From Actinoplanes xinjiangensis (GTDB taxonomy: Bacteria; Actinomycetota; Actinomycetes; Mycobacteriales; Micromonosporaceae), in the NCBI RefSeq assembly GCF_003148685.1, contig NZ_QGGR01000022.1:97460-161459 (forward strand): 64,000 bases of DNA. Reading direction: 5' to 3'. The notes beneath the pieces are model-generated. The model had not been told where the DNA came from. It worked only from the letters and a program-made list of their open reading frames with translations, and did no database searches. How positions within the stretch are numbered: the stretch's first letter is position 1; each line of letters opens with the position of its first letter. Shown piece by piece: positions 1 to 8,353 of the stretch. Both the position numbers and the translations under genes were made by a program.

Positions 1-1060
1 CGGCGCGGCGGCCGGCGGTGCTGATCCGCTCCAGGTCGGCGAGCATCGCCGCGGCGTCGTCGCCGGTCAGTGGCCCGCCGGTGGCGTCGCGCACGGCGTC
101 GGCGGTGAACTCGGTGAACGACAGGACGATGTTGAGCATGTTGTTGAAGTCGTGGGCGACCGCCCCGGACAGCCGGGCGAGGCTGTCGAAACGCTCGGCG
201 ATGCGGCGCCGCTCCTCGGCGTGGCGGCGCTGCTCGGCCTCGACGACCGAGGTGACGTCGTCGACGGTGGCGACGAAACCGGCCGGATCGGTCTCGCCGT
301 CGTCGATGCGGCGTACGGTGGTGTGCAGCCAGCGGTGATGATCGGGGCCCAGCCGGATCTCGCCGTAGTAACCGGCCTGGCCACCGGGCAGCCCGATGCC
401 GGTCAGTTCGTCGCGGTCGCTGTCGGTGAGGCAGCGCAGCCAGCCGTCGCCGTGCAGGTCGGCGTGGGACAGGCCGGTGATGTCACTGAGCCGCGGATTG
501 GTGTAGGTGGCGTGCAGCCCGTACGGGCCGGAGACGATGCCGACCGGTGACACGTCGGCGAGGGCGGCGAACCGGGCCTCGCTCTCGTCCAGGGCCAGCG
601 CCTTCTCGACGAGTTTCGCGTTGACGGCCCGCAGGTGATCGCCGGAACCGGAGCCGGCGGCGGTGGCGGTGGTGGCGGTGGCGGTGCCCGGCTCGCTGTG
701 CAGGGCCTGATCGATCGCGACGAGCAGGTCGCCGGGGTCGGCGGACTTGGAGATGACCTGGGTGACGCCGTACGCGGCGGCGAGCGGCGCGGCCTCGTCG
801 GGCCGGAAGCTGGCGGTGTAGAGCAGCACCGGGATGTCGGCGGTGTCCACGTCGGCACGCAGCCGGTGGACGAACTCGTAGCCGTCCATCCCGGGCATCA
901 CCACGTCGGCGAGCACGATGTCCGGATGCTCGCTGCGGGCCAGGGCGAGAGCCTCCGCACCGGCGGTCGCCTCGATGACGTGGTGGCCGCCGTCGTCGAG
1001 GGTGATCCGCGCGACCTCGCGGTTGGTGGCGCGGTCGTCGACGATCAGGACGGTGGCCAT
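1..1060 (-). CDS. REC-PAS-histidine kinase hybrid, 3' part outside window
   Basis: Partial signalling protein, read from an ATG at 1060 and running off the left edge after about 353 residues. Residues 1-118 form a receiver domain with the phospho-acceptor in LADVVMPG (Asp52) and a conserved Lys in ISKSAD. A low-complexity Thr/Ala linker follows, coded by GGTGGC-like hexamers near 655-695, then a PAS domain at about residues 165-280. The N-terminal part of a kinase dimerisation domain has the H-box AVAHDFNNML (His303), of the NtrB-like type where Asp-Phe-Asn-Asn follows the His. The ATPase domain lies outside the window. Its start overlaps the stop of the kinase at 1060-1791 by one base (TGATG), so the two are co-transcribed. 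Function: cytosolic phosphorelay component; the signal is unknown. Confidence 0.85.
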   Translation of the reverse strand, partial: MATVLIVDDRATNREVARITLDDGGHHVIEATAGAEALALARSEHPDIVLADVVMPGMDGYEFVHRLRADVDTADIPVLLYTASFRPDEAAPLAAAYGVTQVISKSADPGDLLVAIDQALHSEPGTATATTATAAGSGSGDHLRAVNAKLVEKALALDESEARFAALADVSPVGIVSGPYGLHATYTNPRLSDITGLSHADLHGDGWLRCLTDSDRDELTGIGLPGGQAGYYGEIRLGPDHHRWLHTTVRRIDDGETDPAGFVATVDDVTSVVEAEQRRHAEERRRIAERFDSLARLSGAVAHDFNNMLNIVLSFTEFTADAVRDATGGPLTGDDAAAMLADLERISTAGRRA

Positions 1061-1791
1061 CAGGTCTCCTTCAGGCCGGGGGTCAGCGCGGCCAGGGTGA
1101 GCGTGCAGGTCGTGCCGCCACTGCCGGTACGGACGTCGAGCCCGGCCCCGCACCGGCGGGCGTGCCGGACGGCGAGGGGCAGGCCGAGCCCGGCTCCGCT
1201 GACGTCCCGCTCACGGGCGGCCTGACCGCGCTCGAACGGCAGGAACACCTGCTCACGCTCACCGGCGGCCAGGCCGGGGCCGTCGTCGCTGATCTCGATG
1301 GCCGGCCCGTCGGCGCGGACGGTGACACGCACGCACGGGCCGTCGGTGTACTTGATGGCGTTGTCGAGCAGCTCGGTCACCGCGTCGCGGATGTCGTCGC
1401 GGTTCGCCAGCCCGGTCACCGGTGCCGGCGGGGCCTCCAGCCGTACCTCCCGGTGGTGGTGACCGGCGGCGGCAGCCGTCGCGGTGATGGCCTGCCGGCA
1501 GACCTCGCGGCAGTCCACCGGCTCCGGGCTCCGGCCGGTGCCGCCGGTCCGGGCCAGGGTGACGATCCGTTCGACGGTGGTGAGCAGCTCGGCGGCACTG
1601 CTGTGGATCATGTCGAGCTGCCGGGCCTGCTGGGCCGCGTCGGTGGACCCCTCGGCCACCTTGCGCCCCATGATCCGGGTGAGGCCGACGATGCCGGCGA
1701 GCGGGCCACGCAACTCGTGCCCCAGCCGTGACAGGGCGTCGCCGGCGAACGGATCGCCGGGATCGGCTATCACGACGGATACCTCACCCAT
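1060..1791 (-). CDS. Short cytosolic sensor histidine kinase
   Basis: About 243 residues with no membrane segment and no input domain of its own. The H-box LGHELRGPLAGIVGLTRI (His25) sits almost at the N-terminus, followed by an HATPase_c domain with N-box ELLDNAIKYTDG, G1 box ISDDGPGL and G2 box GAGLGLPLAV. The frame is open to an upstream ATG at 1809. The ATG at 1791 is preferred because AGGGAA stands nine bases before it. It probably phosphorylates the receiver of the gene downstream, whose start overlaps its stop by one base. It is divergent from the large hybrid kinase at 1860, with a gap of about 70 bases. The role of this operon in phosphorelay is inferred. Confidence 0.85.
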   Translation of the reverse strand: MGEVSVVIADPGDPFAGDALSRLGHELRGPLAGIVGLTRIMGRKVAEGSTDAAQQARQLDMIHSSAAELLTTVERIVTLARTGGTGRSPEPVDCREVCRQAITATAAAAGHHHREVRLEAPPAPVTGLANRDDIRDAVTELLDNAIKYTDGPCVRVTVRADGPAIEISDDGPGLAAGEREQVFLPFERGQAARERDVSGAGLGLPLAVRHARRCGAGLDVRTGSGGTTCTLTLAALTPGLKET

Positions 1792-1859
1792 GCTGGCTTC
1801 CCTGCGCATAGTTCCGTGAACACGTCTTGTCCTCGCATTTTATTGGTGACGCTGGTGGC

Positions 1860-4800
1860 GTGACGGTTTCTTTGAGCAGGCTGACGCGCCGCGCTCGACT
1901 GTGGCGCGCCGCGACGACGTCCGCGCTGCTGCTCGGTGTGCTGGGCCTGGTCGACAACCTGCTGAGCCCGGAGCTGTCCCAGCTGCTGCCGGGCGACCCG
2001 CTGATGTCGCGGGCCAGCGCGGAGATGACGTGCGCCGCGGGCATCGCCCTGCTGCTCGCCGGACCGGTGCGCGCCGGAGCCCGGCAGCAGTGGGCCGTCC
2101 GCCTGCTCGCGGTGTTCGTGGTGGGCAGGGCCACCTACACGCTGGTGGACAATCTCGCCGCGGCCGGGACGGGCCGGCCACCGATGCGGTCGCCGGTCGC
2201 GTTCCTGCTGATCGGCCTGGCGCTGCTGCTGCTGGACCACGGCCGGCGCCGCGGTCACCTCCTGGCGCAACTGCTGGCCGCCGCCGCGGCACTGGTCATG
2301 GGGGTCGCCGCGCTCGCCGCCCTGCTCGGGCTGGCCGCCCTCTACTGGGACACCCCCGCGCGGATCACTCCGCCGGGCACCCAGGCGGCGCTGCTGCTGC
2401 TGGCCCTGGCCGTGACCATCAGCCGTCCCGGCACGCTGGCGGTGCAGATCTTCGGCAGCAGACGCCTCGGCAGCCGGACCGTACGGCGGCTCGCGCCGGC
2501 GGTGGCCGCGGTCGTGATCCTGCTCGGCCTGTCGCTGGCGGTGATGAAACGCAACAACATCGACCTGGAGGGGGTGGTCGCGAACATCGTCGTCAGCGTG
2601 CTGCTGCTGACCCTCTACCTGGTGCTGCTCCGGGCCGGGCACATGCTCAACGACGCCGACGCCGGACGACTGCGGCTCATCGCCGAGCTGCGCGAACAGC
2701 ACGACTTCAGCGACACCGTGCTGACCGCACTGATCGAGGGGGTGATGGCCGTCACCCCGGACGGGACGGTGGTACGGGTCAACGAGCGCTGGACGCGGAT
2801 CACCGGCTTCTCCGCCGACGAGGCCGTCGGCTCGCGGCCGCCGTACCCGTGGTGGCCGCCCGAGGGCTCGGACAACTGCGCCCGGCAACTGAAGCACGTA
2901 CTGGAATCGGGCCGCAGCACGGACTTCGGCGCGAACCTGCGGCATCGGGACGGCACCGACCTGCCGGTGCTGGCGAGCATCCACCCGATCGCCTCCGAAG
3001 GACACGTCAGCATCCTCATCGTCACCTACCGCGATCTCACCGAACGGGACCGGGAACAGGCCCAGCGCCGGCAGATGGCCGAGGAGCTCGACCACTTCTT
3101 CACCCTGTCGCGCGACCTGATGTGCATGGCGTCCCGCGACGGGGTGTTCACCCGGATCAACCCGACCTGGACCGAGGTGCTCGGCTGGACCACCGAGGAG
3201 CTGACCAGCCGGCCATATCTGGAGTTCATCCACCCCGACGACGTCGATCGCACCGTGGCCCAGAACATCACCCTGACCGACGGGCTGATGCCGACGGTCT
3301 CGTTCGAGAACCGCTACCGCACCCGCGACGGCGGCTACCGCTGGCTGGCCTGGAACGCCACCCCCGCCGAGGACGGCGCCTGCATCTACGCCGTGGCCCG
3401 GGACGTCACCGAGGCCAAGCGTGCCGAGCAGCGGTTCCGGCAGCTGATCTTCAGCGCTCCGGACGCCATGGTGATCGTCGGCGCCGACGGGATCATCCGG
3501 CTGGTCAACGACCAGACCGAACGGCTGTTCGGCTGGTCCGACACGGACCTGGTGGGCCGGCCGGTGCACACCCTCATCCCGGCGCGGCTGCATGCTCGCC
3601 ACACGGAGGACATGAGCCACTACCTCGAGGAACCGGTCGCGCGCCGGATGGGGATCGGCCGGGAGCTCAGCGCGCTGCGCCGGGACGGCAGCGAGTTCCC
3701 GGTCGAGATCACCATCGCCCCGCTCGACACCGAGGAGGGGCTGCTGGTGTCGGCGGCGATCCGCGACGTCTCCGAACGGCAGCGCACCGAGCAGGCGCTG
3801 GCCGCCGCACGGGACGAGGCGCTGGCCGCGGCGGCGGCCAAGTCGCAGTTCGTGGCCATGGTCAGTCACGAGATCCGGACCCCGATGAACGGGGTGATCG
3901 GGCTGACCAAACTGCTGCTGGACACCCCGTTGCAGCCGGTGCAGCGCCGGTACGGCGAGTCGATCCGCGCCTCGGCACAGGCGCTGTTGGCGATCATCAA
4001 CGACATCCTGGACTTCTCCAAGATCGAGGCCGGCAAGGTCACCCTCATCGAGCAGGACTTCGACCTCGGTGACCTGCTCGAACAGGTCGCCCACGCGGGG
4101 GCCGCCGCGGCCCGGGACAAGGCCATCGAGATCGTCGGCTACTACCCGCCCGACCTGCCGGCCACGGTCCACGGCGACGAGGGCCGGCTGCGGCAGGTGC
4201 TCCTGAACCTGATCGGCAACGCGGTCAAGTTCACCCACCGGGGCGAGGTCGTGATCCGGGTCGACCCGGGCGGCCCGGACGACGACGGCCGGCGCAGCTA
4301 CGACTTCAGCGTGTCCGACACCGGCATCGGCATCGACGCCGGCCAGATCTCCCGGATGTTCGAGCCGTTCACCCAGGCCGACGACACCAACAGCCGCGAG
4401 TTCGGCGGCACCGGCCTGGGCCTGACCATCAGCCGGCAACTCGTCGAGCTGATGGGCGGCACCCTCCAGGTCGACAGCCGGCCCGGCCACGGCAGCCGGT
4501 TCCACTTCACGCTGACGCTCGGGACCGTGCCGACGGCAGCGGATCCGCACCGGCGGCACCGGAGTCTGGCCGGTCGCCGGTTGCTGATCGCCGACTCCAA
4601 CCCGACGAGCCGCAGCTTCCTGAGCGAGCACGTCCAGGCCTGGGGCATGCGGGTCACCGTCGCCGACAGCGCCCCCGTCGCGCTCGACCAGCTGGGCCTG
4701 GCGTGCCGCCGCGGCGAGCCGCACGACATCGCCGTCATCGATCACCACCTGACCCGGCTGGACGGCGTCGAGCTGATCACCGTGATGGGCGCTCAGCCGG

Positions 4801-5369
4801 AGATCGAGCCGCGCCCGTACTGTGTGCTGCTGAGCCGTGACCCGTCCGCCGAACACCGGCTCACCGATCACACCGGCGTCGACGTGCTGGCCAAGCCGAT
4901 CGGCCCGTCGGTGCTCTTCGACTATCTGATGTCCCGGTTCGGGCCGGTCGCCACCGCCCACGAGGACCCGGACCGGCCGGCACCCGCGCCGGCGGGCGGG
5001 CGCGGGCGGATCCTGCTCGCCGAGGACAACGAGATCAACCAGCTGGTCGCGGTCGACACCCTGGCCGGGCTCGGCTACGACACCGACATCGCCGCCAACG
5101 GCGCCGAGGCCGTCGAACTGGCCGCCACCGGCGACTACGTGGCCATCCTGATGGACTGCCAGATGCCGCGCCTCGACGGTTACCAGGCCACCGAACAGCT
5201 ACGCGCCAACGAGGACCCCGGCCGGCACACCCCGATCATCGCGATGACCGCCGGCGTCCTGGCCGAGGACCGGCGGCGGGCGCTCCAGGCCGGCATGGAC
5301 GACTTCCTGGCCAAACCGATCGACCCGGACAAGCTGCGGGCCACCCTGGACCACTGGACGCACGTGTGA
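1860..5369 (+). CDS. Membrane-bound hybrid histidine kinase, three PAS domains, two receivers
   Basis: About 1169 residues from a GTG at 1860; an in-frame TTG at 1827 is a weaker alternative. The N-terminal 260 residues hold roughly eight hydrophobic segments. Three PAS domains follow (about 285-390, 410-520, 530-645), each with a typical GFS/GWT/GWS motif. The dimerisation H-box is MVSHEIRTPMNG (His670). The HATPase domain has N-box NLIGNAVKF (about 785), DTGIGID and GGTGLGLTIS. The first receiver (about 910-1030) is degenerate at its acidic pocket (IADSN rather than two acidic residues) but keeps Asp961 and the Lys of AKPI. The second receiver is canonical, with Asp1099 in ILMDCQMP. The architecture is BarA/RcsC-like and implies an internal phosphorelay. 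It stands alone on this strand, 15 bases before the next kinase gene. Confidence 0.9.
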   Translation: MTVSLSRLTRRARLWRAATTSALLLGVLGLVDNLLSPELSQLLPGDPLMSRASAEMTCAAGIALLLAGPVRAGARQQWAVRLLAVFVVGRATYTLVDNLAAAGTGRPPMRSPVAFLLIGLALLLLDHGRRRGHLLAQLLAAAAALVMGVAALAALLGLAALYWDTPARITPPGTQAALLLLALAVTISRPGTLAVQIFGSRRLGSRTVRRLAPAVAAVVILLGLSLAVMKRNNIDLEGVVANIVVSVLLLTLYLVLLRAGHMLNDADAGRLRLIAELREQHDFSDTVLTALIEGVMAVTPDGTVVRVNERWTRITGFSADEAVGSRPPYPWWPPEGSDNCARQLKHVLESGRSTDFGANLRHRDGTDLPVLASIHPIASEGHVSILIVTYRDLTERDREQAQRRQMAEELDHFFTLSRDLMCMASRDGVFTRINPTWTEVLGWTTEELTSRPYLEFIHPDDVDRTVAQNITLTDGLMPTVSFENRYRTRDGGYRWLAWNATPAEDGACIYAVARDVTEAKRAEQRFRQLIFSAPDAMVIVGADGIIRLVNDQTERLFGWSDTDLVGRPVHTLIPARLHARHTEDMSHYLEEPVARRMGIGRELSALRRDGSEFPVEITIAPLDTEEGLLVSAAIRDVSERQRTEQALAAARDEALAAAAAKSQFVAMVSHEIRTPMNGVIGLTKLLLDTPLQPVQRRYGESIRASAQALLAIINDILDFSKIEAGKVTLIEQDFDLGDLLEQVAHAGAAAARDKAIEIVGYYPPDLPATVHGDEGRLRQVLLNLIGNAVKFTHRGEVVIRVDPGGPDDDGRRSYDFSVSDTGIGIDAGQISRMFEPFTQADDTNSREFGGTGLGLTISRQLVELMGGTLQVDSRPGHGSRFHFTLTLGTVPTAADPHRRHRSLAGRRLLIADSNPTSRSFLSEHVQAWGMRVTVADSAPVALDQLGLACRRGEPHDIAVIDHHLTRLDGVELITVMGAQPEIEPRPYCVLLSRDPSAEHRLTDHTGVDVLAKPIGPSVLFDYLMSRFGPVATAHEDPDRPAPAPAGGRGRILLAEDNEINQLVAVDTLAGLGYDTDIAANGAEAVELAATGDYVAILMDCQMPRLDGYQATEQLRANEDPGRHTPIIAMTAGVLAEDRRRALQAGMDDFLAKPIDPDKLRATLDHWTHV

Positions 5370-5384
5370 GTCTATGGTGGTCCG

Positions 5385-6536
5385 ATGCCCGGTCAGTGGA
5401 TCCCTCAGCTGCGCGTGCTGTGGGATCTGATCATCGCGACGACGGTCGCCACCATCGCCGTGCAGTACCGCGACGCCTCCTGGTGGGACGTGCTGATCGG
5501 TGTCGCCATGGCGGTCGCGCTGATCGCCCGGCGCTTCGCACCGGTCCGGGTGTTCGCGGTGGTCACGGTTCTCGCGCTGGTGCAGACGGCGGTCGCGGCG
5601 GCGGTTCCGGCGGCGTACGACGTGGCGCTGCCCGTGGCGATGACCGCGGTGGTGGTCCACTCCCGGTCCCGGGCGGCAGTCTTCGGATCCGGGGCTATTA
5701 TCGTGCTCGGTGTGGCGGTGTCCGCGCTGCTCCAGGCCCGGCAGGAGTGGTCCGGGTCGCTGCTGCACTACCCGTACCTGGCCGAGCAGACCGCCGCGCT
5801 CGCCGCCTGCGGCGCGTTGTGGCTGTTCGGCTACGTGTTCCGGACCAACCGGGAGCGGACGGCGACCGCCGAACGGGAGCGGGATCATCTCGCCCGGCTC
5901 GCGGCCGCCGACGAGCGCGCCTTCATCGCCCGCGAGCTGCACGACGTGGTGGCACACAGCCTGGCCGTGATGATCGCCCAGGCCGACGGCGCGACGTACG
6001 TGGTCGACACCGACACCGGCCAGGCCAGAGAGGCGATGCGCACGGTCGCCGCCACCGGCCGCGAGGCGCTGGACGACATGCACCGGATCGTCGCCGTGCT
6101 GCGCGACGCCGGCGACGACGACCCGCAGGACCGGCGGCGCCACGGGCTCGCCCGCTTCGACGCGCTCGTGGAACGGGCCCGGACCGCCGGCCTCGGCGTC
6201 GACGTGCGCATCGACGGCGAGATCGGGCGGCTGGCGGCGGCCGATGAACTGACCGTGTTCCGGATCGTGCAGGAGTCGCTGACCAACACGCTGCGGCACG
6301 CCGGGACCGGAGCGAAGGTCCTGGTCACGCTCGCTGTCGAGCGGGGGCGGGCGGTGCTGGAGGTCGCCGACGACGGCGGCGGGCAGCGGCCGGCGACGGC
6401 CGGCACCGGAGGCGGCAACGGCCTGCTCGGGATGCGCGAGCGGGTGGCGGTGCACGGCGGCGACATCACGGCCGGTCCCGGTCCGGACGGCGGCTGGCGG
6501 GTGCGGGCCACCATCCCGCTGAAGGAGGCACGGTGA
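5385..6536 (+). CDS. NarL-family sensor histidine kinase
   Basis: 383 residues. Four to five hydrophobic segments in the first 150 residues are followed by a HisKA_3 dimerisation domain with the motif FIARELHDVVAHS (His186). The C-terminal HATPase domain has VQESLTNTLRHA, VADDGGG and GNGLLGMRERV. This is the usual actinobacterial kinase that partners a LuxR-type regulator. Its stop overlaps the GTG of the response regulator by four bases, so they form one two-component operon. The downstream membrane protein and ABC exporter genes lie on the same strand and are the likely targets, by analogy with similar kinase-regulator-MacB modules. Confidence 0.93.
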   Translation: MPGQWIPQLRVLWDLIIATTVATIAVQYRDASWWDVLIGVAMAVALIARRFAPVRVFAVVTVLALVQTAVAAAVPAAYDVALPVAMTAVVVHSRSRAAVFGSGAIIVLGVAVSALLQARQEWSGSLLHYPYLAEQTAALAACGALWLFGYVFRTNRERTATAERERDHLARLAAADERAFIARELHDVVAHSLAVMIAQADGATYVVDTDTGQAREAMRTVAATGREALDDMHRIVAVLRDAGDDDPQDRRRHGLARFDALVERARTAGLGVDVRIDGEIGRLAAADELTVFRIVQESLTNTLRHAGTGAKVLVTLAVERGRAVLEVADDGGGQRPATAGTGGGNGLLGMRERVAVHGGDITAGPGPDGGWRVRATIPLKEAR

Positions 6537-7192
6537 GCATTCGGGTCCTGCTGGTCGACGATCAGGCACTGGTCCGGGCCGGGTTCGTCATGGTGCTGTC
6601 GGCGCAGCCCGACATGGAGGTGGTCGGTGAGGCCGGCGACGGTGCCGAGGCTGTCGCACTGCTGGCCCGCACGCCGGCGGACGTGGTGGTGATGGACATC
6701 CGGATGCCGGTGATGGACGGCGTGGAGGCGACCCGGCGGATCTGTGCCGGCCCGGACGGCCCGCGCGTGCTGGTGCTGACCACCTTCGACACCGACGAGG
6801 ACGCGTTCGCCGCACTCCAGGCCGGCGCGAGTGGCTTCCTGCTCAAGAACGCACCGCCGGAGCAGCTGCTCGCGGCGATCCGGGTGGTCGCGGCGGGCGA
6901 GTCGGTGGTCGCACCACGGATCACCCGGGCGCTGCTGGACCGGTTCGCCGGCCAGCTCACCCTGCCCGGCCGGGCCGACGAACGGCTGGCCGCACTCACC
7001 GACCGGGAGCGTGAGGTCCTGGAGCTGGTCGCGGCCGGGCTGTCGAACACCGAGATCGCCGCCCGGCTGTTCGTCGCCGAAGGCACCGTCAAGACGCATT
7101 TCGGGCGGATCCTGACTAAACTGGGACTCCGTGACCGGGTCCAGGCCGTCGTGTTCGCCTACGAGATCGGCCTGGTCAAACCGGGTGTGTAA
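6533..7192 (+). CDS. NarL/FixJ-family response regulator
   Basis: 219 residues from a GTG that overlaps the kinase stop. The receiver domain (1-120) has the acidic pair DD in LLVDDQ, phospho-acceptor Asp55 in VVMDIRMP, Thr in VLTTFDT and Lys in LLKNAPP. The C-terminal LuxR-type HTH (about 150-212) has LTDREREVLELVAAGLSNTEIA and GTVKTHFGRILTKL. It is the cognate output protein of the kinase just upstream. It probably controls the exporter operon beginning 82 bases downstream; that link is inferred from position only. Confidence 0.95.
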   Translation: MSIRVLLVDDQALVRAGFVMVLSAQPDMEVVGEAGDGAEAVALLARTPADVVVMDIRMPVMDGVEATRRICAGPDGPRVLVLTTFDTDEDAFAALQAGASGFLLKNAPPEQLLAAIRVVAAGESVVAPRITRALLDRFAGQLTLPGRADERLAALTDREREVLELVAAGLSNTEIAARLFVAEGTVKTHFGRILTKLGLRDRVQAVVFAYEIGLVKPGV

Positions 7193-7274
7193 GACCTGAG
7201 TCGTACACGGCGGCGCCCGTGATCTGCCCTGGCGGCAATGCGCCGGACCCGCCCCACACCGAAGAATCAGTGTC

Positions 7275-7676
7275 GTGAACAGCAAGCACATCACCTTCGG
7301 AATCCTGACCGCGATCATCCTGGCCGGTGTCGCGTTCGGCGTGAACTACCTGTGGGACAAACGGTTCGGGCCCACCGCCGCGTCGGCCGCCGACTGCGCC
7401 CTGGCCCAGCAGCTGATCGACAAGGCGCAGACCCCGCCCACCGACGCCGCCCAGGCCGAACAGTGGGAGCAGCAGATCCGGCAGGTCCGCTACACCCAGA
7501 TGGAGAACGACGGGATCAGCACCGAGGTCGCCCGGTACGTGTACTGGTCCCGGATCCGGGCCACCGGCGACCCGTCGCGACCGGACCCGGGTACGCTCGA
7601 CGAGATCACCGAGCTGGCCATCGGGCACTGCGAGGACAGCGGCGTCGACCTGCGCGTACCGAAGATCGTCTTCTGA
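7275..7676 (+). CDS. Small membrane-anchored protein of ABC exporter operon
   Basis: 133 residues from a GTG at 7275. One hydrophobic segment (about residues 7-25) follows a short basic N-terminus, then a hydrophilic extracytoplasmic region rich in Gln, Glu and Asp with two Cys (in ADCALAQQ and GHCEDSG). No family is recognised. Its TGA shares one base with the ATG of the ATPase gene (TGATG), so it is translationally coupled to the exporter and may be an accessory or sensor subunit. The function is inferred from position. Confidence 0.7.
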   Translation: MNSKHITFGILTAIILAGVAFGVNYLWDKRFGPTAASAADCALAQQLIDKAQTPPTDAAQAEQWEQQIRQVRYTQMENDGISTEVARYVYWSRIRATGDPSRPDPGTLDEITELAIGHCEDSGVDLRVPKIVF

Positions 7677-8353
7677 TGTCCGCCGTCACCGCCACCGACC
7701 TGGTCAAGATCTACGGGACCGGCCCCGGCGCGGTCCGCGCACTCGACGGGGTGTCGGCCACGTTCGACCGCGGCCGGTTCACCGCGATCATGGGCGCGTC
7801 CGGCTCCGGCAAGTCCACCTTCATGCACTGTCTGGCCGGGCTGGACACCGTCACCAGCGGCACCGTCACGATCGGCGACACCGAGCTGACCGGCCTGACC
7901 GACCGGGCACTGACCGGGGTACGCCGCGACCGGATCGGCTTCGTGTTCCAGGCGTTCAACCTGCTCCCGGCCCTGACCGCCCGGCAGAACATCACCCTGC
8001 CCGCCGAACTGGCCGGCCGGGCCGTCGATCAGGACCTGTTCGACCACGTCATCGACGTCCTCGGCATCGGCGACCGGCTCGGGCATCGCCCGTCCGAGCT
8101 GTCCGGCGGCCAGCAGCAGCGCGTCGCCCTGGCCCGGGCACTGAGCACCCGCCCCGACGTGATCTTCGCCGACGAGCCGACCGGCAACCTCGACTCCCGG
8201 TCCGGGACCGAGGTCCTCGGTTTCCTGCGCGACTCGGTGCACCGGCTCGGCCAGACCGTCGTCATGGTCACCCACGACCCGAACGCCGCCGGGTACGCCG
8301 ACCGCGTGCTCGTGCTCGCCGACGGCCGCATCGTCGAGGACACCACCCGATGA
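7676..8353 (+). CDS. ABC transporter ATP-binding protein, MacB/LolD type
   Basis: 225 residues from an ATG overlapping the previous stop. The Walker A motif is GASGSGKSTF, the Q-loop is in FVFQAFNLLP, the signature is LSGGQQQRVALARAL, Walker B is VIFADEP followed by the LolD/MacB-family TGNLDS, and the H-loop is VTHDP. It supplies ATP hydrolysis to the FtsX-type permease encoded immediately downstream, whose ATG overlaps its TGA by four bases. Such pairs export peptides, antibiotics or lipoproteins, or act in mechanotransmission rather than uptake. The substrate cannot be read from the sequence. Confidence 0.95.
   Translation: MSAVTATDLVKIYGTGPGAVRALDGVSATFDRGRFTAIMGASGSGKSTFMHCLAGLDTVTSGTVTIGDTELTGLTDRALTGVRRDRIGFVFQAFNLLPALTARQNITLPAELAGRAVDQDLFDHVIDVLGIGDRLGHRPSELSGGQQQRVALARALSTRPDVIFADEPTGNLDSRSGTEVLGFLRDSVHRLGQTVVMVTHDPNAAGYADRVLVLADGRIVEDTTR

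Noticed and set aside
661..695. GGTGGC hexamer run as phase-variation switch
   Set aside because: The repeat unit is a multiple of three and codes a Thr/Ala linker, so changes would alter length but not frame.
1770..4961. About 1060-codon minus-strand frame opposite the hybrid kinase
   Set aside because: His/Arg/Gln/Gly-rich nonsense composition; the plus strand codes a clear PAS-kinase-receiver protein.
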